Shown in pieces: positions 1-5,526 of a stretch of DNA of 11,760 nt (the stretch's first letter is position 1; every line of letters begins with the position of its first letter). Source of the stretch: an uncultured Verrucomicrobiota bacterium. GTDB taxonomy: Bacteria > Verrucomicrobiota > Kiritimatiellia > RFP12 > UBA1067. Under the pieces are notes generated by a model that saw only the letters and a program-made list of their open reading frames with translations, had not been told where the DNA came from and searched no databases. The DNA is taken from assembly GCA_947305585.1 (NCBI GenBank), contig CAMZDY010000032.1, positions 1 through 11,760 on the forward strand, in the 5' to 3' direction. A program made the position numbers and the translations under genes.

Positions 1-139
1 AGCGCCACTTGCGGTTTTGGTCCCGCTTCGAAGCGTAGGCGATGCCAATGCGCGGAGCGGCCGTGAACTTGACGCGCAAACCATCGCTTTCAATCCAAAG
101 CCGCTCGGATGCAACAAGATCTTCAAGCGCTAAAACAAA
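1..139 (-). pseudogene. 3' fragment of a DNA-3-methyladenine glycosylase (AAG/MPG family), running off the left edge
   Basis: Read on the minus strand from about 139 to 1, one frame is open and encodes a stretch containing ERLWIESDG and, about 12 residues on, APRIGIAYA followed by RKWR. This matches the C-terminal part of AAG-type base-excision glycosylases, where PLYIES, PRIGID and PWRF occur in this order and spacing. Family members are about 200 residues long, and these motifs lie in the last quarter. The upstream three quarters are missing: the frame meets a TGA at 178-176 inside the kinase gene, and there is no ATG, GTG or TTG in frame before the conserved part. The fragment starts right after the T-tract of the kinase terminator. 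I infer a truncated remnant or a rearrangement boundary; an assembly misjoin is also possible. The end of the gene lies outside the window. Confidence 0.6.
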
Positions 140-161
140 AGGCGGGGCTAATCCCCCCGCC
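131..161 (-). terminator. Rho-independent terminator of the tRNA-kinase unit
   Basis: On the minus strand a perfect 7-bp stem GGCGGGG/CCCCGCC (161-155 and 147-141) closes a 7-base loop and is followed directly by TTTTGTTTTA (140-131). It begins 3 bases after the TAA stop of the kinase gene (167-165), so it very probably ends that transcript. Confidence 0.9.
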
Positions 162-164
162 CCC

Positions 165-1625
165 TTATCTGCTTTTCATCAAAGGGATGCGCTTGTGCCA
201 CACTTGGAGGCCGGTGGCGACATCGACGATCGTCAGCGACAGGTTGACCTCCATCGTCTCGCGGTCGTTGTCCTCGCGTTGCCGGATCGAAAGCCGGCTT
301 TTCAGGAGGTACTGCGGCATCACCTGGGCGGACGCGGAACTGCCATTGTCATAGACGATAAGCTGTCCGGATTCGGTCACCGCCTGCGCCAGGAGCGTGC
401 CGAGCTCGTCCGCGACCGCCTGTCCCCGTTTGTCCGACGGCAATTCGGGTATTTCAACGGGCAGAATCCGGATGACCGCGCGGACGTTCGGGGCGGCGCG
501 CGCGAATGTCCCTTTGGCCGCCGCCCGGTTTATGTCCATGGCGACCCGGGAGACAAGATCGTTGATGTCCTGCGCGGTAATGGAGTCTACGCCAAGCGGA
601 ACCGGCTCCGCCGTCTTTCGCGCAACGATCCAAACGGACAAAAGCGCAGTCGCGGCCAGCATGACGATTGCGGCAGCCGCCATGACCATCCGCCTCGCCT
701 TCCGCCTGGCCTGCAGGTTGCCGCGAAAACGGCGATACTCCCGGGGAACTTTGATCTTGCCGGCCAACGCGCTTTCAAGGAGCTCCGCCACCGTCGCCAC
801 CGACGGCGGGCGGTCGTCCGGCTTAATCGAGACCATGCGCGAAATCACGTACGCCAGCGCGGCCGAGACCTCCGGACGGATCGACCGTATGTCGGGCATC
901 TCCTCGCCGTTCACCGCCTTAGCCAGCAACTCCACGACCGTAGAGTCGTGATTCGGACGCTCGCCGGCCAGCATTTCGTAGAGCACCAGTCCCAGCGAAT
1001 AGATATCCGCGCGGCCATCGACCGCATGCGAGTTCATCATCTGCTCGGGCGACATGTAAGCCGGAGTCCCGATCATGGCGCCGGTGGAAGTCAGCGTGGT
1101 CGTCTGCGTGCCGCTGTGCGAAAACTTCGCAACGCCGAGGTCGGCGAGCTTCGGCGTCCCATCCGCGCCGAACATGATGTTGTCGGGCTTGATGTCGCGA
1201 TGGACGACTCCGGCACGGTGCGCCACCTCAAGTACGTCGGCCAGCTGCACTACGATATCTACCGCTTCCCGCATCCCGATCCTGCCGCTATCGGCAATGC
1301 GCTCGGACAGCGTGCCGCCGGACACGTAGTCCATCACGATGTAGCAAAGCCCCGTTTCAGGGTCCTCCCCGGCGGCATGCACGGCCACCAGATTCTTATG
1401 CTTGACTTTCATCGCGAATTCGGCCTCGTGCGCAAAACGCTTCCGCCATTCGCTGCGACCGTCCGCTTCGGGCGGAAACAGGATCTTGACCGCATAGCGA
1501 CCGCCGGTCGACTGTGACTTCGCGAGATAGACCGCCCCCATGCCACCCTTGCCGAGCAGTCTTTCGACCGTGTAGCCGGCAATGCTGTCACCAGGTTTGA
1601 GCATATTTTCGGCAGCTGCGAGCAT
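165..1625 (-). CDS. Transmembrane Ser/Thr protein kinase (PknB/Hanks type) with an LpoB/CsgG-like extracytoplasmic domain
   Basis: 486 residues. An N-terminal eukaryotic-like kinase domain (about 18-285) has every core motif: glycine loop GKGGMG (25-30), AVKIL with the ATP-anchoring Lys47, helix-C Glu near 67, HRDIKPDN (142-149), DLG in place of DFG (162-164), and an activation loop with several Thr/Ser ending in GTPAYMSPE. It should be active and cytoplasmic. A basic juxtamembrane stretch (290-312) precedes one membrane helix (313-335). The outer part (about 349-486) has no PASTA repeats. Its pattern, two helices, then PQYLL, then a strand with VNLSLTIVDVATGLQVW, resembles the LpoB/CsgG/FlgO fold, where similar strands end in lvDxxTGxxxW. 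That domain call is by eye only. The start at 1625 has no Shine-Dalgarno; an in-frame ATG at 1604 (MLKPGD) is an alternative. The gene follows tRNA-Pro by 28 bases without a visible promoter of its own. Confidence 0.93.
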   Translation of the reverse strand: MLAAAENMLKPGDSIAGYTVERLLGKGGMGAVYLAKSQSTGGRYAVKILFPPEADGRSEWRKRFAHEAEFAMKVKHKNLVAVHAAGEDPETGLCYIVMDYVSGGTLSERIADSGRIGMREAVDIVVQLADVLEVAHRAGVVHRDIKPDNIMFGADGTPKLADLGVAKFSHSGTQTTTLTSTGAMIGTPAYMSPEQMMNSHAVDGRADIYSLGLVLYEMLAGERPNHDSTVVELLAKAVNGEEMPDIRSIRPEVSAALAYVISRMVSIKPDDRPPSVATVAELLESALAGKIKVPREYRRFRGNLQARRKARRMVMAAAAIVMLAATALLSVWIVARKTAEPVPLGVDSITAQDINDLVSRVAMDINRAAAKGTFARAAPNVRAVIRILPVEIPELPSDKRGQAVADELGTLLAQAVTESGQLIVYDNGSSASAQVMPQYLLKSRLSIRQREDNDRETMEVNLSLTIVDVATGLQVWHKRIPLMKSR

Positions 1626-1653
1626 CAGTTTTTGCTATGCAAATCGCGAAGAA

Positions 1654-1730
1654 TGGTCGGAGCGGAGGGATTCGAACCCTCGACCTTTTGTACCCGAAAC
1701 AAACGCGCTACCAGGCTGCGCTACGCTCCG
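1654..1730 (-). tRNA. tRNA-Pro (anticodon CGG), CCA encoded
   Basis: A 77-base cloverleaf on the minus strand. The acceptor stem CGGAGCG/CGCTCCG (1730-1724 with 1664-1658) is followed by A73 and an encoded CCA (1656-1654). The D arm contains GCGC-AGCCTGGTA-GCGC, the anticodon stem is TTTGT/ACAAA with loop TTCGGGT, and the T arm contains GGTTCGAATCC. The anticodon CGG is at 1696-1694 and reads codon CCG; G37 follows it, as expected for proline tRNAs. A consensus promoter lies 20 bases upstream, and no terminator separates the tRNA from the kinase gene downstream. Confidence 0.97.
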
Positions 1731-1750
1731 ATAACTGAAGAATGTTGTAT

Positions 1751-1780
1751 ATTATATCATATTCCGGCCGTAACTGTCAA
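1751..1780 (-). promoter_or_regulatory. Consensus sigma70 promoter for tRNA-Pro and the kinase
   Basis: On the minus strand a perfect -35 TTGACA (1780-1775), an 18-base spacer and a perfect -10 TATAAT (1756-1751). The TGA stop of pyrC (1759-1757) supplies the TG of an extended -10 (TGATATAAT). The start of transcription is expected near 1745-1743, giving a tRNA leader of about 13 bases. The -35 box lies inside the last codons of pyrC. Confidence 0.9.
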
Positions 1781-2833
1781 GCCTGAATATGGACAATTTT
1801 TCGATTTGGTTTTCCAGGCGGAAACGTCGATCGCGTAAGGCGCGCCCACTTTGACTACGGTTTCGGGCAATTGGAGGCGCTTTAGTCCCCCTTGGATGAT
1901 CCACGCCGGAAGTTCGCACCAGGCGCGCGCCCAGGCGGTTTCGTCCATGCCTTCCTCTTCCACCATCGCGCGCCAGGTGACGGCCACGGCCGCCTCCAGA
2001 CCCACGATTCCATTGGCGCTCGAACGGAAGCCCCGGTTCTTCGCGGCGACGGGATGGGGGGCGTGGTCGGTGGCGAACATGAGTACGCCGTCTTTCACGG
2101 CCTTGCGCAGTTCGGCGCGGTCTTCCCGGTTGCCGAGGGGCGGCGCCATTTTGAAGGCGGCGTCGTCCTCCGTCAGATCGTCGCACGCGAAAGTGAGGTG
2201 GTGCGGGGTGGCCTCGGCGGTGACGGGCAATCCCTCGCGCTGCGCCTGGCGCACCAGTTCGACGCCTTGCGCGGTGGAAATGTGCTGGATGTGCAACCGG
2301 CAGCCGGTGTCGCGACATAGCCGGAGATCGCGTTCGATCGCGACGGTTTCGGTTTCGGGCGCGATTACGGGGAGCCCCAGCCTGCGCGCCAGGGGACAAT
2401 CGCGGATGACGCCTCCGGCCTGCACTTTGGGGTCCATCGCGTGCTCGCAGATGGCCATGTTGAGCTCGGCCGCGCGACGCATCGCCTCCAGCATCACCGC
2501 ATCGTCCGAAACGTAGCTGCCGTCGTCCGTGAAGAAAGCGCAACCCGCTTCCGCGAGCGCTTCCATATCGGACACTTCACGTCCCAATCGTCCCTTGGTG
2601 ATGCAGGCGGAGGGGATGATCTTCACCGGGAGCTCCGCTTCGAGCTGGCGGCGCACCCACTCCACGCTGTCGCCGGCGGGATTGGTGTTGGGCATGGTGA
2701 CGACCGCGCGGAAACCGCCTGCGGCCGCCGCCGAAGCGCCGGAACGCATATCCTCCGCCTCGGTCATGCCGGGATCGCGGAAATGGACGTGGACATCGAT
2801 GAAGCCGGGGAAGACGAGCGTACGCGGGTTCAT
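1757..2833 (-). CDS. pyrC: Dihydroorotase, class I-like but compact
   Basis: 358 residues. It catalyses the reversible cyclisation of N-carbamoyl-aspartate to dihydroorotate, the third step of pyrimidine synthesis, in the cytoplasm. Visible motifs: metal-binding HVHFRDPG (His15, His17), MPNTNP (47-52), FFTDDG (100-105), CEH (129-131), HIQHIST (181-187), PHHLT (210-214) and TDHAPH (255-260) with the catalytic Asp256. The start at 2833 is fixed by a strong Shine-Dalgarno and a 4-base ATGA overlap with holA. The protein therefore begins almost at the HxH strand and lacks the N-terminal 45 or so residues of usual class I enzymes (420-430 residues). The C-terminal strand after SKNCPYSG is also clipped. 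Most of the beta-sandwich subdomain thus seems absent, though the active site looks complete. Its last codons contain the -35 box of the tRNA promoter. The next pathway enzyme here, PyrF, is in the other operon. Confidence 0.92.
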   Translation of the reverse strand: MNPRTLVFPGFIDVHVHFRDPGMTEAEDMRSGASAAAAGGFRAVVTMPNTNPAGDSVEWVRRQLEAELPVKIIPSACITKGRLGREVSDMEALAEAGCAFFTDDGSYVSDDAVMLEAMRRAAELNMAICEHAMDPKVQAGGVIRDCPLARRLGLPVIAPETETVAIERDLRLCRDTGCRLHIQHISTAQGVELVRQAQREGLPVTAEATPHHLTFACDDLTEDDAAFKMAPPLGNREDRAELRKAVKDGVLMFATDHAPHPVAAKNRGFRSSANGIVGLEAAVAVTWRAMVEEEGMDETAWARAWCELPAWIIQGGLKRLQLPETVVKVGAPYAIDVSAWKTKSKNCPYSGLTVTAGI

Positions 2834-3810
2834 GCCTTGATCCTTCCGTTGCAGGCGCGGATGATTTCCGTCACGATCAGGTCGGAGACGGCCTCGCCGC
2901 CGGACGACACCGCCCTTTCGCGCAGATTGAGGAAACGGAACCGGGCGGCGCGGAGTTCGTTCTGGTTCCAATGGCGACGGAAAGTCTGCAGGTTGCGTAC
3001 CTGGAACGGCGCGAGCGTGTCCGCGAGGCGCTCGAGATCGATCATCTGACGGAAAAAGCGCTCGATGGCACCGGACACCATCACCGCGAAATTGTTCTCG
3101 CCCGCGAACTCCAGCGCCGCCGCCACCGCCTTCTCCGCGTTGCGCGCACCGAGTGCGTCGGTGATGGCCCAGAAGTTGGGCTCCACCCCCGCGCCGGGCG
3201 AGGCGATGGCGTCCACGTCGGCCCGGGTTGCCGTCTTGCGCGAGGCGCCGAGGAAGGTGCGCAGCTTGGCGACTTCCGACCGGATCGAGCGCGTGTCGAG
3301 TCCCACCTTGGCCACGAACGCCTCGGCCGCGCCATGTTCGAACTTGAAGCCCTCCTCGGCCGCGAAATCGATGGCGGCCACCACCGCCTGTTCGGTGGCG
3401 GCGCGTCCCTTGGCCGGCGCGAACACCGTAATCTGGGCGATGCCTTGGAGCGCCTTGGCGAAGAGCGAAGTCCGGAGGAGCTTCGGGCCCGAGATGACAA
3501 ACACCTGATTCTCGGGGAGCGGACACTCCGCAAACATCCGGGCGAGCGATTCGAGCGCCGTTTTCACGTCCTCCGCGAGCTTGTCGGCCCCGGGCAGGAA
3601 CTTGACGTTGCGCCACCAGGTGGCCTTGTTGGGGTCGAACATCGGGGGACTCAGGAAACTCTCGCGCGCCTTGGCGATTTCCCTCAGCTGCGACTCGGCG
3701 TTGGTGGCGGACGAGGAATCGATCTCCTCCACCATGAAGTCTCCGAGCGCGCGCTTGGCGGCTTCGGCCACCAGGAAATCATCCTCGCCGATTATCAAAT
3801 GCAAATTCAT
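2830..3810 (-). CDS. holA: DNA polymerase III delta subunit (clamp-loader component)
   Basis: 326 residues. The delta subunit opens the sliding clamp within the clamp-loader complex at the replication fork. The N-terminus NLHLIIGEDDFLVAEAAKRAL matches the conserved opening of HolA (a strand, then G-D/E-xx-L and a helix). The middle has the AAA+-like fold without Walker A, as expected for delta. The C-terminal helical part contains PNFWAITDALGARNAEKA and a late RHWNQNELRAARFRFL helix region, typical of the collar domain. Sequence conservation in this family is low, so the call rests on the overall pattern and length (about 330 is normal). The start at 3810 lies inside the end of lgt (32-base overlap) and is needed to keep the conserved first strand. 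I see no clear ribosome site, so translation may be coupled to lgt. The stop overlaps the pyrC start as ATGA. Confidence 0.85.
   Translation of the reverse strand: MNLHLIIGEDDFLVAEAAKRALGDFMVEEIDSSSATNAESQLREIAKARESFLSPPMFDPNKATWWRNVKFLPGADKLAEDVKTALESLARMFAECPLPENQVFVISGPKLLRTSLFAKALQGIAQITVFAPAKGRAATEQAVVAAIDFAAEEGFKFEHGAAEAFVAKVGLDTRSIRSEVAKLRTFLGASRKTATRADVDAIASPGAGVEPNFWAITDALGARNAEKAVAAALEFAGENNFAVMVSGAIERFFRQMIDLERLADTLAPFQVRNLQTFRRHWNQNELRAARFRFLNLRERAVSSGGEAVSDLIVTEIIRACNGRIKA
2841..2847 (-). promoter_or_regulatory. Shine-Dalgarno site deciding the pyrC start
   Basis: GGAAGGA on the minus strand, 7 bases before the ATG at 2833. It supports the short form of PyrC over the much longer upstream in-frame extension, which would overlap most of holA. 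Confidence 0.7.
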
Positions 3811-4528
3811 AGCCGAGGAGCGCGAGGCCGAACGCGAACATGGCGATGGAGATGGTTTGCGAAATGGAGAACGGACCCACCGCCGCGCGGGGATCGCCCC
3901 GCAGATATTCGAGCGCGAAGCGGATGACGGCGTAGCCCATGAAGTAGAGCCCGGCTGTGAAGCGCCGCCACTTGAGGTAGACAGAGAGGAGGATCGCAAA
4001 GAGCGCGAGGAGCGCGGCCGCCTCGAAGAGCTGGGTGGGGAGCACGGGCAACTGGCGGCCGTCCGCGAAATACTGGGGCGAGCCCACCGGGAAGACGACC
4101 GCCAAGGGCGAATGCGACACCTTGCCGTAGCAGCAGCCGTAGCAGAAGCAGCCGATGCGTCCGAACGCGTGCGCGAGCGGCACCGTGACGGTGAGGAGAT
4201 CGCCCAGCCGGACGGGATGCTCGCGCTTCAGGAAGCACCAGACGAAGAAGACGAGCGACGAGAGGATGAGTCCGCCATAGAACATCAGCCCGCCCTGGAA
4301 GATGTAGAGGATGCGGACGGGGTTCGCGGCGAACTCGGCCGACCAATGCTCGATCACGTAGGCGATGCGCGAGCCCAAGACGCCGCAGAGGATCATGGCC
4401 ACGGCGAGGTTCCCGAGATCCGGACGCTTGAACAGCTTTTCCACCAGCGTCCACGCCAGCAGAAAACCAAGCGCCATCATCAGGCCGTAGCTGTGGACGA
4501 ATTCGAGACCCAGGAAATGAGGATACAT
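3779..4528 (-). CDS. lgt: Prolipoprotein diacylglyceryl transferase
   Basis: 249 residues, integral inner-membrane protein. It moves diacylglycerol from phosphatidylglycerol to the lipobox cysteine of prolipoproteins, the first step of lipoprotein maturation. Signature stretches in order: MYPHFLGLEFVHSYGL at the N-terminus, GGLMFYGGL (79-87), HAFGRIGCFCYGCCYG (120-135, the Lgt signature including the essential Arg and Gly), LPTQLFEA (163-170) and RFALEYLRGDPR (203-214). About seven hydrophobic segments are visible. The usual GRIGNFINGELYG appears here in a Cys-rich form with four cysteines. The start at 4528 is chosen for its GGAAGGG ribosome site and the conserved MYPHFL. It creates a 49-base overlap with the protease gene upstream. 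The 22 codons before it in the same frame are Arg/Leu-rich and unlike the family. Confidence 0.95.
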   Translation of the reverse strand: MYPHFLGLEFVHSYGLMMALGFLLAWTLVEKLFKRPDLGNLAVAMILCGVLGSRIAYVIEHWSAEFAANPVRILYIFQGGLMFYGGLILSSLVFFVWCFLKREHPVRLGDLLTVTVPLAHAFGRIGCFCYGCCYGKVSHSPLAVVFPVGSPQYFADGRQLPVLPTQLFEAAALLALFAILLSVYLKWRRFTAGLYFMGYAVIRFALEYLRGDPRAAVGPFSISQTISIAMFAFGLALLGYEFAFDNRRG

Positions 4529-5202
4529 ATGCCCTTCCAGAAGTAGACCGCGACGCCGACGTAAGCGGAGAAGACCTGCCGCCAGACGATCCAACCGAGT
4601 TCGGCGAACCCGAGCTGCGTGACCGAGGCCAGGAACACCAGCACCAGCGCGATGTTGGCGATGAGGATGAAGGTCCAGCTGAAGATGCGCCCGTAGAGTT
4701 TCACGTCCGGCTGGCGCTGAGTGAGCGTCTGGAGCGTGAAGAGAATGTGGAACGACCAGGTGAAGCCGATGAGGAACATCCAGAGCGGCAGGAACGGCAA
4801 AGGACGGAGGAAGGCATAGGTGACGAGCGCCACCACGATCACGAGGAAAGTGTAGAACGGGAAGAAGTACGGCGCGAGCGTGATGAGGAAATTCGACTTC
4901 GTCAACTGCACGCTGCCGCCCGACTCGCTAACCCGCACGTCCGACGGCCGGGCGCCGAAGAGGAGACCCCACAAGGCGTGGGTGAGCTCATGCCCGAAAA
5001 CATAGGTGCGGATGGGATGGGAGATGGTGGCCCAGCAGAGACCGAACGCGGCGATGCCGCCCAGGAGACTGACGCTTTCGACGCTGAAGGCGTTCTCCGC
5101 GCCGCTGACGCGCAAAATCGCATCCACCAGCGAACGGATGAAGCCCCAGCACATCGGCAGGAGCGCGAACCCGAGCAGCAATCGCAGGAAGTTGGCCATC
5201 AT
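4480..5202 (-). CDS. M50-like membrane zinc metalloprotease, function unknown
   Basis: 240 residues with about six hydrophobic segments. YVFGHELTHALWGLLFGA contains a zinc-binding HExxH (His71, Glu72, His75) at the mouth of a membrane segment, the hallmark of M50 intramembrane or membrane-bound metalloproteases. LAPYFFPFYTF (109-119) fits the next conserved segment of M50B-like proteins. The classical NLLPxxxLDGG motif of site-2 proteases is not seen; Asp166 in QRQPDVKLYG is a candidate third metal ligand. No PDZ domain is present. The gene begins in an ATGA overlap with the ftsB stop; two adjacent ATGs (5202 and 5199) follow an AAGGA, so the exact start may shift by one codon. Its place between ftsB and lgt suggests a role in envelope or membrane-protein turnover, but no substrate can be inferred. 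Confidence 0.8.
   Translation of the reverse strand: MMANFLRLLLGFALLPMCWGFIRSLVDAILRVSGAENAFSVESVSLLGGIAAFGLCWATISHPIRTYVFGHELTHALWGLLFGARPSDVRVSESGGSVQLTKSNFLITLAPYFFPFYTFLVIVVALVTYAFLRPLPFLPLWMFLIGFTWSFHILFTLQTLTQRQPDVKLYGRIFSWTFILIANIALVLVFLASVTQLGFAELGWIVWRQVFSAYVGVAVYFWKGICILISWVSNSSTATA
4533..4539 (-). promoter_or_regulatory. Shine-Dalgarno site deciding the lgt start
   Basis: On the minus strand GGAAGGG lies 4 bases before the ATG at 4528, inside the coding region of the upstream metalloprotease gene. It supports starting Lgt at MYPHFL and indicates that the 49-base overlap is real. Confidence 0.6.
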
Positions 5203-5489
5203 TCCTTCTCGAATACGAATACGAGCTCGCCGGGATACACCCGTTTGTTCTCGCGGGCGATCTTCTCCACAAAGTCGGGATCGGTACGGAAACGGCGCTG
5301 ATTGTCCACCAGTTTGGCGATCTCCTTGCGCTTCTCCTCGATGCGCTCGGACAGCTTGGCGTTCTCGCGCTTCAGATTCTGCGTGCGCACGTAGGTGGGA
5401 TAGGCGAAACAGATGCCGCCCACGAAGATGGCCACGATCAGCGTGAAGGTGAAGTAGCGAAAGAACTTTTCTGTCAAATCTTCAGTCAT
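5199..5489 (-). CDS. ftsB: Septum formation initiator, FtsB/DivIC family
   Basis: 96 residues. FtsB/DivIC proteins are bitopic division proteins that link the early divisome to septal peptidoglycan synthesis in complex with FtsL and FtsQ/DivIB. The sequence shows a short cytoplasmic N-terminus, one membrane helix (about 12-30), a coiled coil (about 34-67, rich in Lys/Glu/Arg with leucine spacing), and the family's C-terminal block TDPDFVEKIARENKRVYPGE. Length fits the family. The ATG at 5489 has no Shine-Dalgarno; it lies 8 bases after a -10 box, so the mRNA should be nearly leaderless. It heads the second operon and overlaps the next gene by 4 bases. Confidence 0.88.
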   Translation of the reverse strand: MTEDLTEKFFRYFTFTLIVAIFVGGICFAYPTYVRTQNLKRENAKLSERIEEKRKEIAKLVDNQRRFRTDPDFVEKIARENKRVYPGELVFVFEKE

Positions 5490-5497
5490 TATGGTAT

Positions 5498-5526
5498 ATT
5501 ATATCATTTTTCGGGGAAAATTTCAA
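5498..5526 (-). promoter_or_regulatory. Near-consensus sigma70 promoter for the ftsB operon
   Basis: On the minus strand -35 TTGAAA (5526-5521), a 17-base spacer and a perfect -10 TATAAT (5503-5498). The TGA stop of the upstream epmA-like gene (5506-5504) forms the TG of an extended -10 (TGATATAAT). Transcription is expected to begin near 5492-5489, at or just before the ftsB ATG (5489). The 14 bases at 5494-5507 are identical to 1747-1760 in the tRNA promoter. Confidence 0.85.

Noticed and set aside
42..1517. Long plus-strand open frame of 491 codons opposite the kinase
   Set aside because: It is Arg/His/Gly-rich without recognisable domains, lies wholly opposite a well-supported kinase gene, and is a GC-rich shadow frame.
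1631..1643. Inverted repeat TTTGC-TAT-GCAAA between the tRNA and the kinase
   Set aside because: The stem is only 5 bp and AT-rich, and it is followed by an A-tract rather than a T-tract on the minus strand, so it is not a convincing terminator.
2834..3616. Upstream in-frame extension of pyrC (619-codon frame)
   Set aside because: It is Arg/Gly-rich, overlaps holA, and a strong ribosome site marks the start at 2833.
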